DNA from: Pseudomonadota bacterium
GTDB lineage: Bacteria > Pseudomonadota > Gammaproteobacteria > Burkholderiales > Rhodocyclaceae
DNA length: 64,000 bases
Direction: 5' to 3'
Assembly: GCA_018241725.1 (NCBI GenBank)
Contig: JAFEDI010000019.1
Coordinates: 1 to 64,000, forward strand
The translations under genes were made by a program, and so were the position numbers. The notes below the pieces were generated by a model. That model was not told where the DNA came from. It was given only the letters and a program-made list of their open reading frames with translations, and made no database searches. This document shows positions 57,741 to 64,000 of this stretch, piece by piece (position 1 is the first letter of the stretch; each line of letters opens with the position of its first letter).

Positions 57741-58403
57741 ATGCACCACACCACCCTCATCGTTCCCGGCTTCCACGGCAGCGGCCCAGCCCACTGGCAG
57801 ACCTGGCTGGAGACCCAGCTTCCCGACGCCCGCCGTGTCCGTGGCATCGACTGGGAAAGCCCGGTCCTGGCCCGCTGGGCACAAACCGTCCGCGACGAGA
57901 TCGACGCCTCCCCCGGCCCGGTCTGGCTCGTCGCCCACAGCTTCGGCTGCCTCGCCTCGGTCGTCGCGGCCAGCGACCGCCTCAACCAGGTGGCCGGCCT
58001 GCTGCTCGTCGCACCGGCCGATCCCGAACGCTTCACGCCCTTCGGCCTGCGGGATGAGGACAGCTATCCGGAGGACGAAGGCCTGGGCCGCTGGATTCCC
58101 CGCGAAGCCCTCGGTGCGCCAAGCATCGTCGTCGCCAGCACCAACGATCCGTGGGTACGCCTGTCCTCCGCCGCCTACTGGGCCGACAGCTGGGGCAGCC
58201 ACCTGGTGGAGATCGGCGCCGCCGGTCACATCAACGTTGACTCCGGCCACGGCCCGTGGCCGCGCGGCCTCGAACTGCTGCACGCACTGAAAGCCTCCGC
58301 CGAAGACCTGCCCCTCGGCAGCATCGACGACATCAGCCTCGTGCGCCGCGGCCGCCAGGGTGCCCTCGCCCGCCTGCGCCACGGCACACGCGGACGCCCT
58401 TAG
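57741..58403 (+). CDS. RBBP9/YdeN family alpha/beta hydrolase
   Basis: A 220-residue serine hydrolase: IVPGFHGSGPAHWQTWLE with the oxyanion region, VAHSFGCLASV with the nucleophile Ser, an acidic residue in ASTNDPWV and His in AAGHINVDSG. The substrate is unknown. ATG at 57741 starts the conserved fold; the upstream 26 residues in frame look unrelated. Confidence 0.88.
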   Translation: MHHTTLIVPGFHGSGPAHWQTWLETQLPDARRVRGIDWESPVLARWAQTVRDEIDASPGPVWLVAHSFGCLASVVAASDRLNQVAGLLLVAPADPERFTPFGLRDEDSYPEDEGLGRWIPREALGAPSIVVASTNDPWVRLSSAAYWADSWGSHLVEIGAAGHINVDSGHGPWPRGLELLHALKASAEDLPLGSIDDISLVRRGRQGALARLRHGTRGRP

Positions 58404-58414
58404 CCCGGAAACGA

Positions 58415-58446
58415 AACAGCCCCGCACGCAGCGGGGCTGTTTCTTT
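58415..58446 (+). terminator. Hydrolase gene terminator
   Basis: The 9-bp perfect stem cagccccgc/gcggggctg is followed by TTTCTTT on the plus strand. Confidence 0.8.
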
Positions 58447-58475
58447 GCACCGGCAATCCATCGGAATAGCCGGAA

Positions 58476-59423
58476 TCAGAACTCGCCGGCGTAGCCATCC
58501 TTCTCGGGCCGCAGGGCCGAACGCACCACGCTCTCGGTCAGCTCCTCCGAGCACAGCTCGATGAAGCGGTACGCGAAGCCGCGCAGGAAGTGGCCGCGGC
58601 GCACCGCGATGCGCGTCACGTTCTCCTCGAACAGATGGCTGCTCGGCAGCATCTTGAGGCCCTGGTCCCGATGGCCGTCATAAGCCATCGACGCCACGAT
58701 ACCGACGCCCAGCCCCAGCTCCACGTAAGCCTTGATCACATCCGCGTCCAGCGCAGACATCACCACGTCCGGCGTCAGGCCAGCCTTGGCAAAGGTCTCG
58801 TCGATCTTCGCGCGGCCGGTGAAGCCTTCGTGATAGGTGATGACCGGGTACTCGGCCACCGCCTCCAGCGTCAGCGGCTCGACAGACTCCAGCGGATGAC
58901 CGGCCGGCACGATCACCGAGTGATGCCAGCCGTAGTAAGGAAAGGACACGAAATCCGCCACGCCGGCCAGCGACTCGGTGGCGATGCCGATGTCGGCGCG
59001 GCCGTCCTGCAGCATCGTGACGATTTCCGTCGGGCTGGCCTGGTGCAGCACCAGATGCACCTTCGGAAAAGCCTGCTTGAACTGGGTCACCACTCGCGGC
59101 AGCGCGTAGCGCGCCTGGGTATGGGTGGTGACGATGGTCAGCTGGCCGTGGTCCTTGTTGCTGAACTGATCGGCGATGCTCTTGATGTTGCGGGCGTCCA
59201 TCAGCATGCGATCCACGATATGGACCAGTTCCTGCCCCGGCTCCGTCAGGCCGAGCAAGCGCTTGCCCTTGCGGATGAACAGTTCCAGACCCAGTTCGTC
59301 TTCCAGATCCTTGATGTGCTTGGACACCCCCGACTGGGAGGTGAACAGCGCATTGGCCACCTCCGTCAGGTTGAAATTGCGGCGCACCGTTTCATGAATG
59401 ATGCGCAGTTGCTGGAAATTCAT
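58476..59423 (-). CDS. cysB: CysB-like LysR regulator of sulfur assimilation
   Basis: A 315-residue LysR regulator very close to CysB/Cbl in pattern: [45 protein letters not shown] and ARYALPRVVTQFKQAFPKVHL, a segment around the N-acetylserine or sulfate site. It is the last gene of the sulfate uptake cluster, overlapping the cysA stop by one base. It should activate the cluster when sulfate is scarce. Confidence 0.92.
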   Translation of the reverse strand: MNFQQLRIIHETVRRNFNLTEVANALFTSQSGVSKHIKDLEDELGLELFIRKGKRLLGLTEPGQELVHIVDRMLMDARNIKSIADQFSNKDHGQLTIVTTHTQARYALPRVVTQFKQAFPKVHLVLHQASPTEIVTMLQDGRADIGIATESLAGVADFVSFPYYGWHHSVIVPAGHPLESVEPLTLEAVAEYPVITYHEGFTGRAKIDETFAKAGLTPDVVMSALDADVIKAYVELGLGVGIVASMAYDGHRDQGLKMLPSSHLFEENVTRIAVRRGHFLRGFAYRFIELCSEELTESVVRSALRPEKDGYAGEF

Positions 59424-60532
59424 CAGATCACCCAGTTGGGCGCCTGTTCGGCGCCATTTTTATCTGCATTGCGTTCAAAAACCCGCAGGCGCGAGGGTAC
59501 CAGACGAACCGTCTGCCCTTCCTCCAGGCCGAGGCGCTCCACCTCGTCGCGGGTTACTTCAACTTCGAACAGCTGGCCGGTCGAACCGTTGAGCCCGTCG
59601 AGCTCCACGCGGGCCGTCACGCCGAAGGCCAGGATGCGGCTGATCTTTGCCGCTACGCCGCCCGCCTCCTGCGGATTGACGACGATGTTCAGCTCGTGCG
59701 GACGGGCAAACGCAAACACCTCGGAGCCGTGGGCCAGATCCACCTTGCCCGGCGCCAGCACGTCGTCGCCCACATGCACCTTCTGGCCATCCACGCGACC
59801 GTGGAACAGGTTCACCGAACCGAGGAAGCCATACACGAAGGGCGACGCCGGATGGCGGTACACCTCTTCCGGCGTGCCCACCTGCTCCACTTTGCCGTGG
59901 TCCATCAGCACCACCCGGTCGGCCACTTCCAGCGCTTCTTCCTGGTCGTGGGTCACGAAGATGGAGGTGATGTGCAGCTCGTCGTGCAGGCGACGCAGCC
60001 AGCGGCGCAGCTCCTTGCGCACCTTGGCATCAAGCGCGCCGAAAGGCTCGTCGAGCAGCAACACGCGGGGTTCCACCGCCAGCGCACGGGCCAGCGCGAT
60101 CCGCTGGCGCTGGCCGCCGGAGAGCTGCGACGGGAAGCGGTCCGCCACCCAGTCGAGCTGCACCAGCTTCAGCAGTTCGGTCACCTTGGCCTTGATGGCG
60201 CTTTCCGACGGACGCTGGCCACGCGGCTTCATGCGCATGCCGAAAGCCACGTTGTCGAACACCGTCATGTGGCGGAACAGCGCGTAATGCTGGAACACGA
60301 AGCCCACCTGGCGCTCGCGCACATGAGTGTCGGAGGCGTCGGCACCATCCAGCAGCACCTTGCCGCTGTCCGCCGACTCCAGCCCGGCGATGATGCGCAG
60401 CAGCGTTGTCTTGCCGCAGCCGGACGGGCCGAGCAGCGCCACCAGTTCGCCGGTGGGAAAATCCAGCGACACGTCGTTGAGGGCAGTAAAGCTGCCGAAT
60501 TCCTTGCGGATGTTCTGAACCTGGATGCTCAT
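59423..60532 (-). CDS. cysA: Sulfate/thiosulfate ABC transporter ATPase
   Basis: A 369-residue ATPase: [21 protein letters not shown], Walker [10 protein letters not shown], signature [16 protein letters not shown], Walker [21 protein letters not shown] and a C-terminal TOBE-like domain. It energises CysW/CysT. Confidence 0.95.
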   Translation of the reverse strand: MSIQVQNIRKEFGSFTALNDVSLDFPTGELVALLGPSGCGKTTLLRIIAGLESADSGKVLLDGADASDTHVRERQVGFVFQHYALFRHMTVFDNVAFGMRMKPRGQRPSESAIKAKVTELLKLVQLDWVADRFPSQLSGGQRQRIALARALAVEPRVLLLDEPFGALDAKVRKELRRWLRRLHDELHITSIFVTHDQEEALEVADRVVLMDHGKVEQVGTPEEVYRHPASPFVYGFLGSVNLFHGRVDGQKVHVGDDVLAPGKVDLAHGSEVFAFARPHELNIVVNPQEAGGVAAKISRILAFGVTARVELDGLNGSTGQLFEVEVTRDEVERLGLEEGQTVRLVPSRLRVFERNADKNGAEQAPNWVI

Positions 60533-60536
60533 GATC

Positions 60537-61430
60537 TCATTCCTCGGATTGCTGGCTCGACTTGCCGGCCTGATGCTCCACCCAGGTCTTGATGACCAGG
60601 GTCACGAGCGCCAGCAGTGCCAGCAGGGAGGCCACCGCAAAGGCGGCGGCGAACTGGTATTCGTTGTAAAGAATCTCCACGTGCAGCGGCATCGTGTTGG
60701 TCTGACCGCGGATGTGGCCGGACACCACGCTCACTGCGCCGAACTCGCCCATCGCGCGGGCGTTGCAGAGAATCACGCCATACAGCAGGCCCCACTTCAC
60801 GTTGGGCAGGGTCACGTACCAGAAGGTCTGCCAGCCCCGCGCGCCGAGCACCACGGCGGCCTCTTCCTCGTCGCGCCCCTGGGCTTCCATCAGCGGAATC
60901 AACTCGCGGGCCACGAAGGGGAAAGTCACGAAGACCGTAGCCAACACGATCCCCGGCACCGCAAAGACCACCTTCATGTCGTGCTCCGACAGCCACGGCC
61001 CGAACCAGCCTTGTGCACCGAAGACCAGCACGTAGATCAGGCCCGACACCACTGGCGACACCGAGAACGGCAGATCGATCAGGGTGATCAGCAGATGCTT
61101 GCCGCGGAACTCGAACTTGGTGATCGCCCACGCCGCGGCCACGCCGAACACCAGGTTGAGCGGCACAGAGATCGCCGCGGCGGTCAGCGTCAGCTTGATC
61201 GCCGCCCACGCATCGGGCTCGATCAACGCGGCGAAGTACACATCCCAGCCCTTGCGCAGCGCCTCCACGAACACCGTGATCAGCGGCAGCAGCAGGAAGA
61301 TGCCGAAGAAGGTCAGCGATACCGCCAGGATGCCCCACTTCACCAGCGCCGGCTCGCGCGTGGCGGCCTTCGACTCGAATCGGGCGGCGTGATCCGCCGA
61401 CCCATGCAATACAGCAGCAGCGCCGGACAT
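60537..61430 (-). CDS. cysW: Sulfate ABC transporter permease CysW
   Basis: A 297-residue permease with six membrane helices and the EAA loop ([21 protein letters not shown], positions about 190-210). ATG at 61430 overlaps the cysT stop by one base. Confidence 0.94.
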   Translation of the reverse strand: MSGAAAVLHGSADHAARFESKAATREPALVKWGILAVSLTFFGIFLLLPLITVFVEALRKGWDVYFAALIEPDAWAAIKLTLTAAAISVPLNLVFGVAAAWAITKFEFRGKHLLITLIDLPFSVSPVVSGLIYVLVFGAQGWFGPWLSEHDMKVVFAVPGIVLATVFVTFPFVARELIPLMEAQGRDEEEAAVVLGARGWQTFWYVTLPNVKWGLLYGVILCNARAMGEFGAVSVVSGHIRGQTNTMPLHVEILYNEYQFAAAFAVASLLALLALVTLVIKTWVEHQAGKSSQQSEE

Positions 61431-62266
61431 CAGCGTTCCCTCCCGGTACGTTTGGCAGTCCATGCCTGCAGACCGTTGATGATCAGCAGCAGCACGAACG
61501 AAATCAGCAGCATGACCACGGCAATGGCGGTCGCGCCGGCGTAGTCGTATTGCTCAAGCTTGGTAATGATCATCAGCGGCGTGATCTCGGACACCAGCGG
61601 AATGTTGCCGGCGATGAAGATCACCGAACCGTATTCCCCCACCGCGCGGGCAAAGGCCATCGCAAAGCCGGTCATCAGCGCCGGCAGCACGGTCGGAAAG
61701 ACCACGTGTCGGAAAGCCTGCCAACGGTTGGCCCCGAGGCTCACCGCCGCCTCCTCGTACTCGGTATCCAGATCCTCGAGGATCGGCTGCACCGTACGCA
61801 CCACGAAGGGCAGACCAATGAAGATCAGCGCCACCAGCACGCCCAGCGGCGTGAAGGCCACCTGGATGCCCAGCGGCTCCAGCAGCTTGCCGACCCAGCC
61901 GTTCTTGGCATACAGCGCGGTCAGCGCGATACCCGCCACCGCCGTCGGCAGCGCGAACGGCAGATCCACCAGCGCATCAACCAGGCGCTTGCCGGGGAAG
62001 GAATAACGCACCAGTGCCCACGCCAGCATCAGACCGAAGACGGTGTTGATCAGCGCGGCGATCAGCGACGCACCGAAGGTCAGACGATAGGACGCCAGCA
62101 CCCGCGGCGACGACACCGCGGCGATGAAGTGATCGGCGCCGAGGGAACCGGCCTTCAGGAAGACCGCCACCAGCGGAATCAGCACGATCAGCGACAGCCA
62201 GCTCAGCGTATAGCCGAGGCTGAGGCCGAAGCCCGGCAGTACCCGGGTCGAATTCGACGCAGCCAT
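61430..62266 (-). CDS. cysT: Sulfate ABC transporter permease CysT
   Basis: A 278-residue permease: [23 protein letters not shown] at the start, [14 protein letters not shown] and the EAA loop [15 protein letters not shown]. It shares one base with both the sbp stop and the cysW start. Confidence 0.94.
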   Translation of the reverse strand: MAASNSTRVLPGFGLSLGYTLSWLSLIVLIPLVAVFLKAGSLGADHFIAAVSSPRVLASYRLTFGASLIAALINTVFGLMLAWALVRYSFPGKRLVDALVDLPFALPTAVAGIALTALYAKNGWVGKLLEPLGIQVAFTPLGVLVALIFIGLPFVVRTVQPILEDLDTEYEEAAVSLGANRWQAFRHVVFPTVLPALMTGFAMAFARAVGEYGSVIFIAGNIPLVSEITPLMIITKLEQYDYAGATAIAVVMLLISFVLLLIINGLQAWTAKRTGRER

Positions 62267-63279
62267 CAGCGTTTCACCACGATCTGGTCATACACGCCAC
62301 CGTCGGCGAAATGGGTCCTCTGCACCGCATCCCAGCCACCCAGCTTGCCTTCCACCGTAAAGGTCTTCACAGCCGGGAAACGGCTGGAATACTTCTTCAG
62401 GATTGCCGGATCGACCGGGCGGAAGTGGTGCTTCGCGATGATCTCCTGGCCTTCCGGTGAGAACAGGAAGTTCAGATAAGCCGTGGCCTGCTTGCGCGTG
62501 CCGCGCTTGTCCACCACCTTGCTCACCACGGCCACCGGCGCGGCGGCTTCGATGGACAGGGACGGATAGACCACGTCGAACTTGTCGCCGCCCACTTCCT
62601 GGTCGATCAGCACCGCCTCGTTCTCGAAGGTGATCAGCACGTCGCCGATGTCACGCTGCGTGAAGGTCGTCGTCGCGCCGCGGCCACCGCCGTCCAGCAC
62701 CGGCACGTTGGCGAACAGCTTGGTCACGAAATCCCGCGCACCGGCGTCGCTACCGGTCTTCTGCAGCGCATAGCCCCATGCAGCCAGATAGGTGTAGCGG
62801 CCGTTGCCGGAGGTCTTGGGGTTCGGCACGATCACCTGCAGGCCCGGACGGACCAGATCGGACCAATCCTTGATGCCCTTCGGGTTGCCCTTGCGTACCA
62901 GGAAAATGGTGTTCGTGGTGTAAGGCGCCGCGCCGTGCGGGAAGGCCTTCTGCCAATCGGCGGCAACCAGGCCCTGCCTGGCCAGCACGTTGATGTCCGG
63001 CGTCTGGTTCATCGTCACCACGTCCGCCTCCAGGCCCGACGCAACCGCCTGCACCTGCTTGCTCGAACCGCCGTGGGACTGGTTGATCGTCAGCTTCTCC
63101 TTCGCCGTGCGCTGCCACTGGGCGATGAAGGCCGGATTGATGTCCTTGTAAAGCTCCCTCGACACATCGTAGGAAACATTCAGAAGCGTGGCATCGGCCA
63201 GGGCCGGCACCGCCGGCAAGACCATCAGGCCAGCCAGCAAGGTCAATACAGGACGCAGCGCGGCACGGGTCGGGGACAT
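62266..63279 (-). CDS. sbp: Periplasmic sulfate-binding protein
   Basis: A 337-residue exported binding protein: signal peptide (VLTLLAGLMVLPAVPALA), then LLNVSYDVSRELYKDINPAF, INQSHGGSSKQVQAVASGLEADVVTMN and TFTQRDIGDVLITFENEA, all conserved in Sbp/CysP and lining the sulfate pocket. First gene of the cysTWA-cysB cluster. Confidence 0.94.
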   Translation of the reverse strand: MSPTRAALRPVLTLLAGLMVLPAVPALADATLLNVSYDVSRELYKDINPAFIAQWQRTAKEKLTINQSHGGSSKQVQAVASGLEADVVTMNQTPDINVLARQGLVAADWQKAFPHGAAPYTTNTIFLVRKGNPKGIKDWSDLVRPGLQVIVPNPKTSGNGRYTYLAAWGYALQKTGSDAGARDFVTKLFANVPVLDGGGRGATTTFTQRDIGDVLITFENEAVLIDQEVGGDKFDVVYPSLSIEAAAPVAVVSKVVDKRGTRKQATAYLNFLFSPEGQEIIAKHHFRPVDPAILKKYSSRFPAVKTFTVEGKLGGWDAVQRTHFADGGVYDQIVVKR

Positions 63280-63654
63280 GGAATTCTCCTGTTTATCGAG
63301 TCAGGACCCGAGTCTAGGGAGGAGTCGCGATGCACCAAACCAATAAAAATGGCTTTGTATATTCCTGAGAGTGCAATAAGAACGGAAGAGACAGATTTGT
63401 GCGTTATAAAGAAGCACGCACAAGGCCTTGCCTTGGATCTCTGATCCTCGCCATGACACGGGGCAACGCCGGCGCTGTTTTCCGGCGCATGGATGCGGCC
63501 TCTAATCCCATGAGCGCGCGTAAATCCACCGTTCGGCCTCAATCCACGAGAGTTCTAAAACCACGGAATTACAATTACTCATCATTGTAAAGCGCATGCT
63601 GTAGAGGCACAGGCCTAGAATTTCAATCAAGCCAACGAACAACAGGAGACCGGC
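63280..63654. other. Divergent promoter region of sbp and the downstream small gene
   Basis: No gene in 375 bp. An AT-rich stretch at 63340-63400 is the likely sbp promoter and CysB target. No exact motif can be assigned. Confidence 0.4.
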
Positions 63655-63912
63655 ATGCCTGCCCCGAGATTAATTCTCTCGACCCTTACCGTTGGCTGCA
63701 TGTTGGTCTCTGCGGCGTTGCCGTCTGTCTCTTTTGCCGACGAAAGCCCTGTACCTCAGGGGCCCGCACGCACTTTCTCCCATCAAGACCAGGCTCAGTG
63801 GGGCAACAAGCGTCTGGAACATTGGCGGGACCTGCCGCATCGGCCAGGACAAAAAACTGAATCCCTTTTTACGGTTGCCCCATGCCGGACACACGTCCGA
63901 TGGGGTGTTTAG
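63655..63912 (+). CDS. Small exported protein, unknown
   Basis: An 85-residue protein with a clear signal peptide (LILSTLTVGCMLVSAALPSVSFA) and AGGAGA upstream of the ATG. The mature part (PVPQGPARTFSHQDQAQWGNK) has no recognised domain; the last ~25 residues may be read-through into an imperfect dyad (63878-63905), so the gene could be shortened by a frameshift. Confidence 0.45.
   Translation: MPAPRLILSTLTVGCMLVSAALPSVSFADESPVPQGPARTFSHQDQAQWGNKRLEHWRDLPHRPGQKTESLFTVAPCRTHVRWGV
63878..63905 (+). other. Imperfect dyad before the last gene
   Basis: ccccat pairs with atgggg and cggac with gtccg, with a 2-base bulge and a 4-base loop; no T-run follows. It could be an attenuator or just part of the small gene. 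Confidence 0.35.
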
Positions 63913-63939
63913 CTGTTCAACGCTAGCGGGTAGCTTCAA

Positions 63940-64000
63940 ATGAAAACTCTCAAACTGCTTGCCGCACTGGTTGTGCTTGGCGCCGCCAGCGCGAATCCGG
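63940..64000 (+). CDS. Start of an exported protein (cut by window edge)
   Basis: The frame begins MKTLKLLAALVVLGAASANP, a signal peptide, and runs off the window. Next to a sulfate cluster it may be another periplasmic binding protein, but this cannot be told from 20 residues. Confidence 0.5.
   Translation, partial: MKTLKLLAALVVLGAASANP

Overview
The window looks like a chromosome segment of a GC-rich betaproteobacterium, most likely family Rhodocyclaceae (Azospira/Dechlorosoma-like). This is inferred from the housekeeping gene set (guaA, pcm, mutS, dnaQ-rnhA, gloB, lexA-imuA-imuB, a finR-fpr pair, a cysB-cysAWT-sbp cluster), the consistently high GC, and a porin-cytochrome electron-transfer operon. 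No rRNA, tRNA or CRISPR array was seen.

Region 1 (1 to about 15.6 kb) is an integrated element lying against the 3' end of guaA; its left end is outside the window. The right part has a P4-type integrase (14091-15317), six copies of a TACCGTC arm-like motif between the integrase and guaA, an AlpA regulator, a train of small genes, a TOPRIM primase/helicase, an Ogr/Delta zinc-finger activator, a CII-like protein, an antirepressor and a divergent XRE repressor. No capsid, tail or terminase gene is present, so it reads as a phage-satellite-like or replicative integrative element rather than a complete prophage. The left part (1-6.2 kb) is cargo: a HicA toxin, a SLATT-like membrane protein, a PLD-family protein, a BRCT protein, an AT-rich membrane/coiled-coil protein and an OLD-family ATPase/nuclease. 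This looks like a defence or inter-element conflict module.

Region 2 (15.6-30.4 kb) is core genome: guaA (in one open frame with an upstream Mut7-C RNase-like module), pcm, mutS, a phosphoesterase, a spermidine-synthase-like protein, an FAD oxidoreductase, dnaQ, rnhA, a methyltransferase, gloB, a PleD-like diguanylate cyclase and mltD.

Region 3 (30.4-33.1 kb) is a small accessory patch: a DUF6745-like gene between two degenerate direct repeats, a GFA-family protein, and a non-genic array with a strict 21-bp period.

Region 4 (33.1-49.6 kb) is core: a fused peptide-type ABC ATPase, slyD, a peroxiredoxin, lexA-imuA-imuB, a MATE exporter, an M61 peptidase, finR/fpr, a PHA depolymerase-like enzyme with a MAPEG protein, an MsbA-like exporter and ettA.

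Region 5 (49.6-54.9 kb, minus strand) is the most striking system. It is a five-gene operon behind a perfect FNR/ANR box: a C-terminally anchored heptaheme cytochrome, a b-type cytochrome, a monoheme cytochrome c, a DmsE/MtrA-type decaheme cytochrome and an MtrB/PioB porin. Together they form a plausible route from the quinone pool across periplasm and outer membrane (or the reverse), with no outer-surface cytochrome encoded.

Region 6 (55.0-64.0 kb) has a MOSC protein, a small conserved protein, a putative Na+/H+ antiporter, an RBBP9-like hydrolase, the sulfate uptake cluster cysB-cysA-cysW-cysT-sbp, a small exported protein, and the start of another exported protein cut by the window edge.
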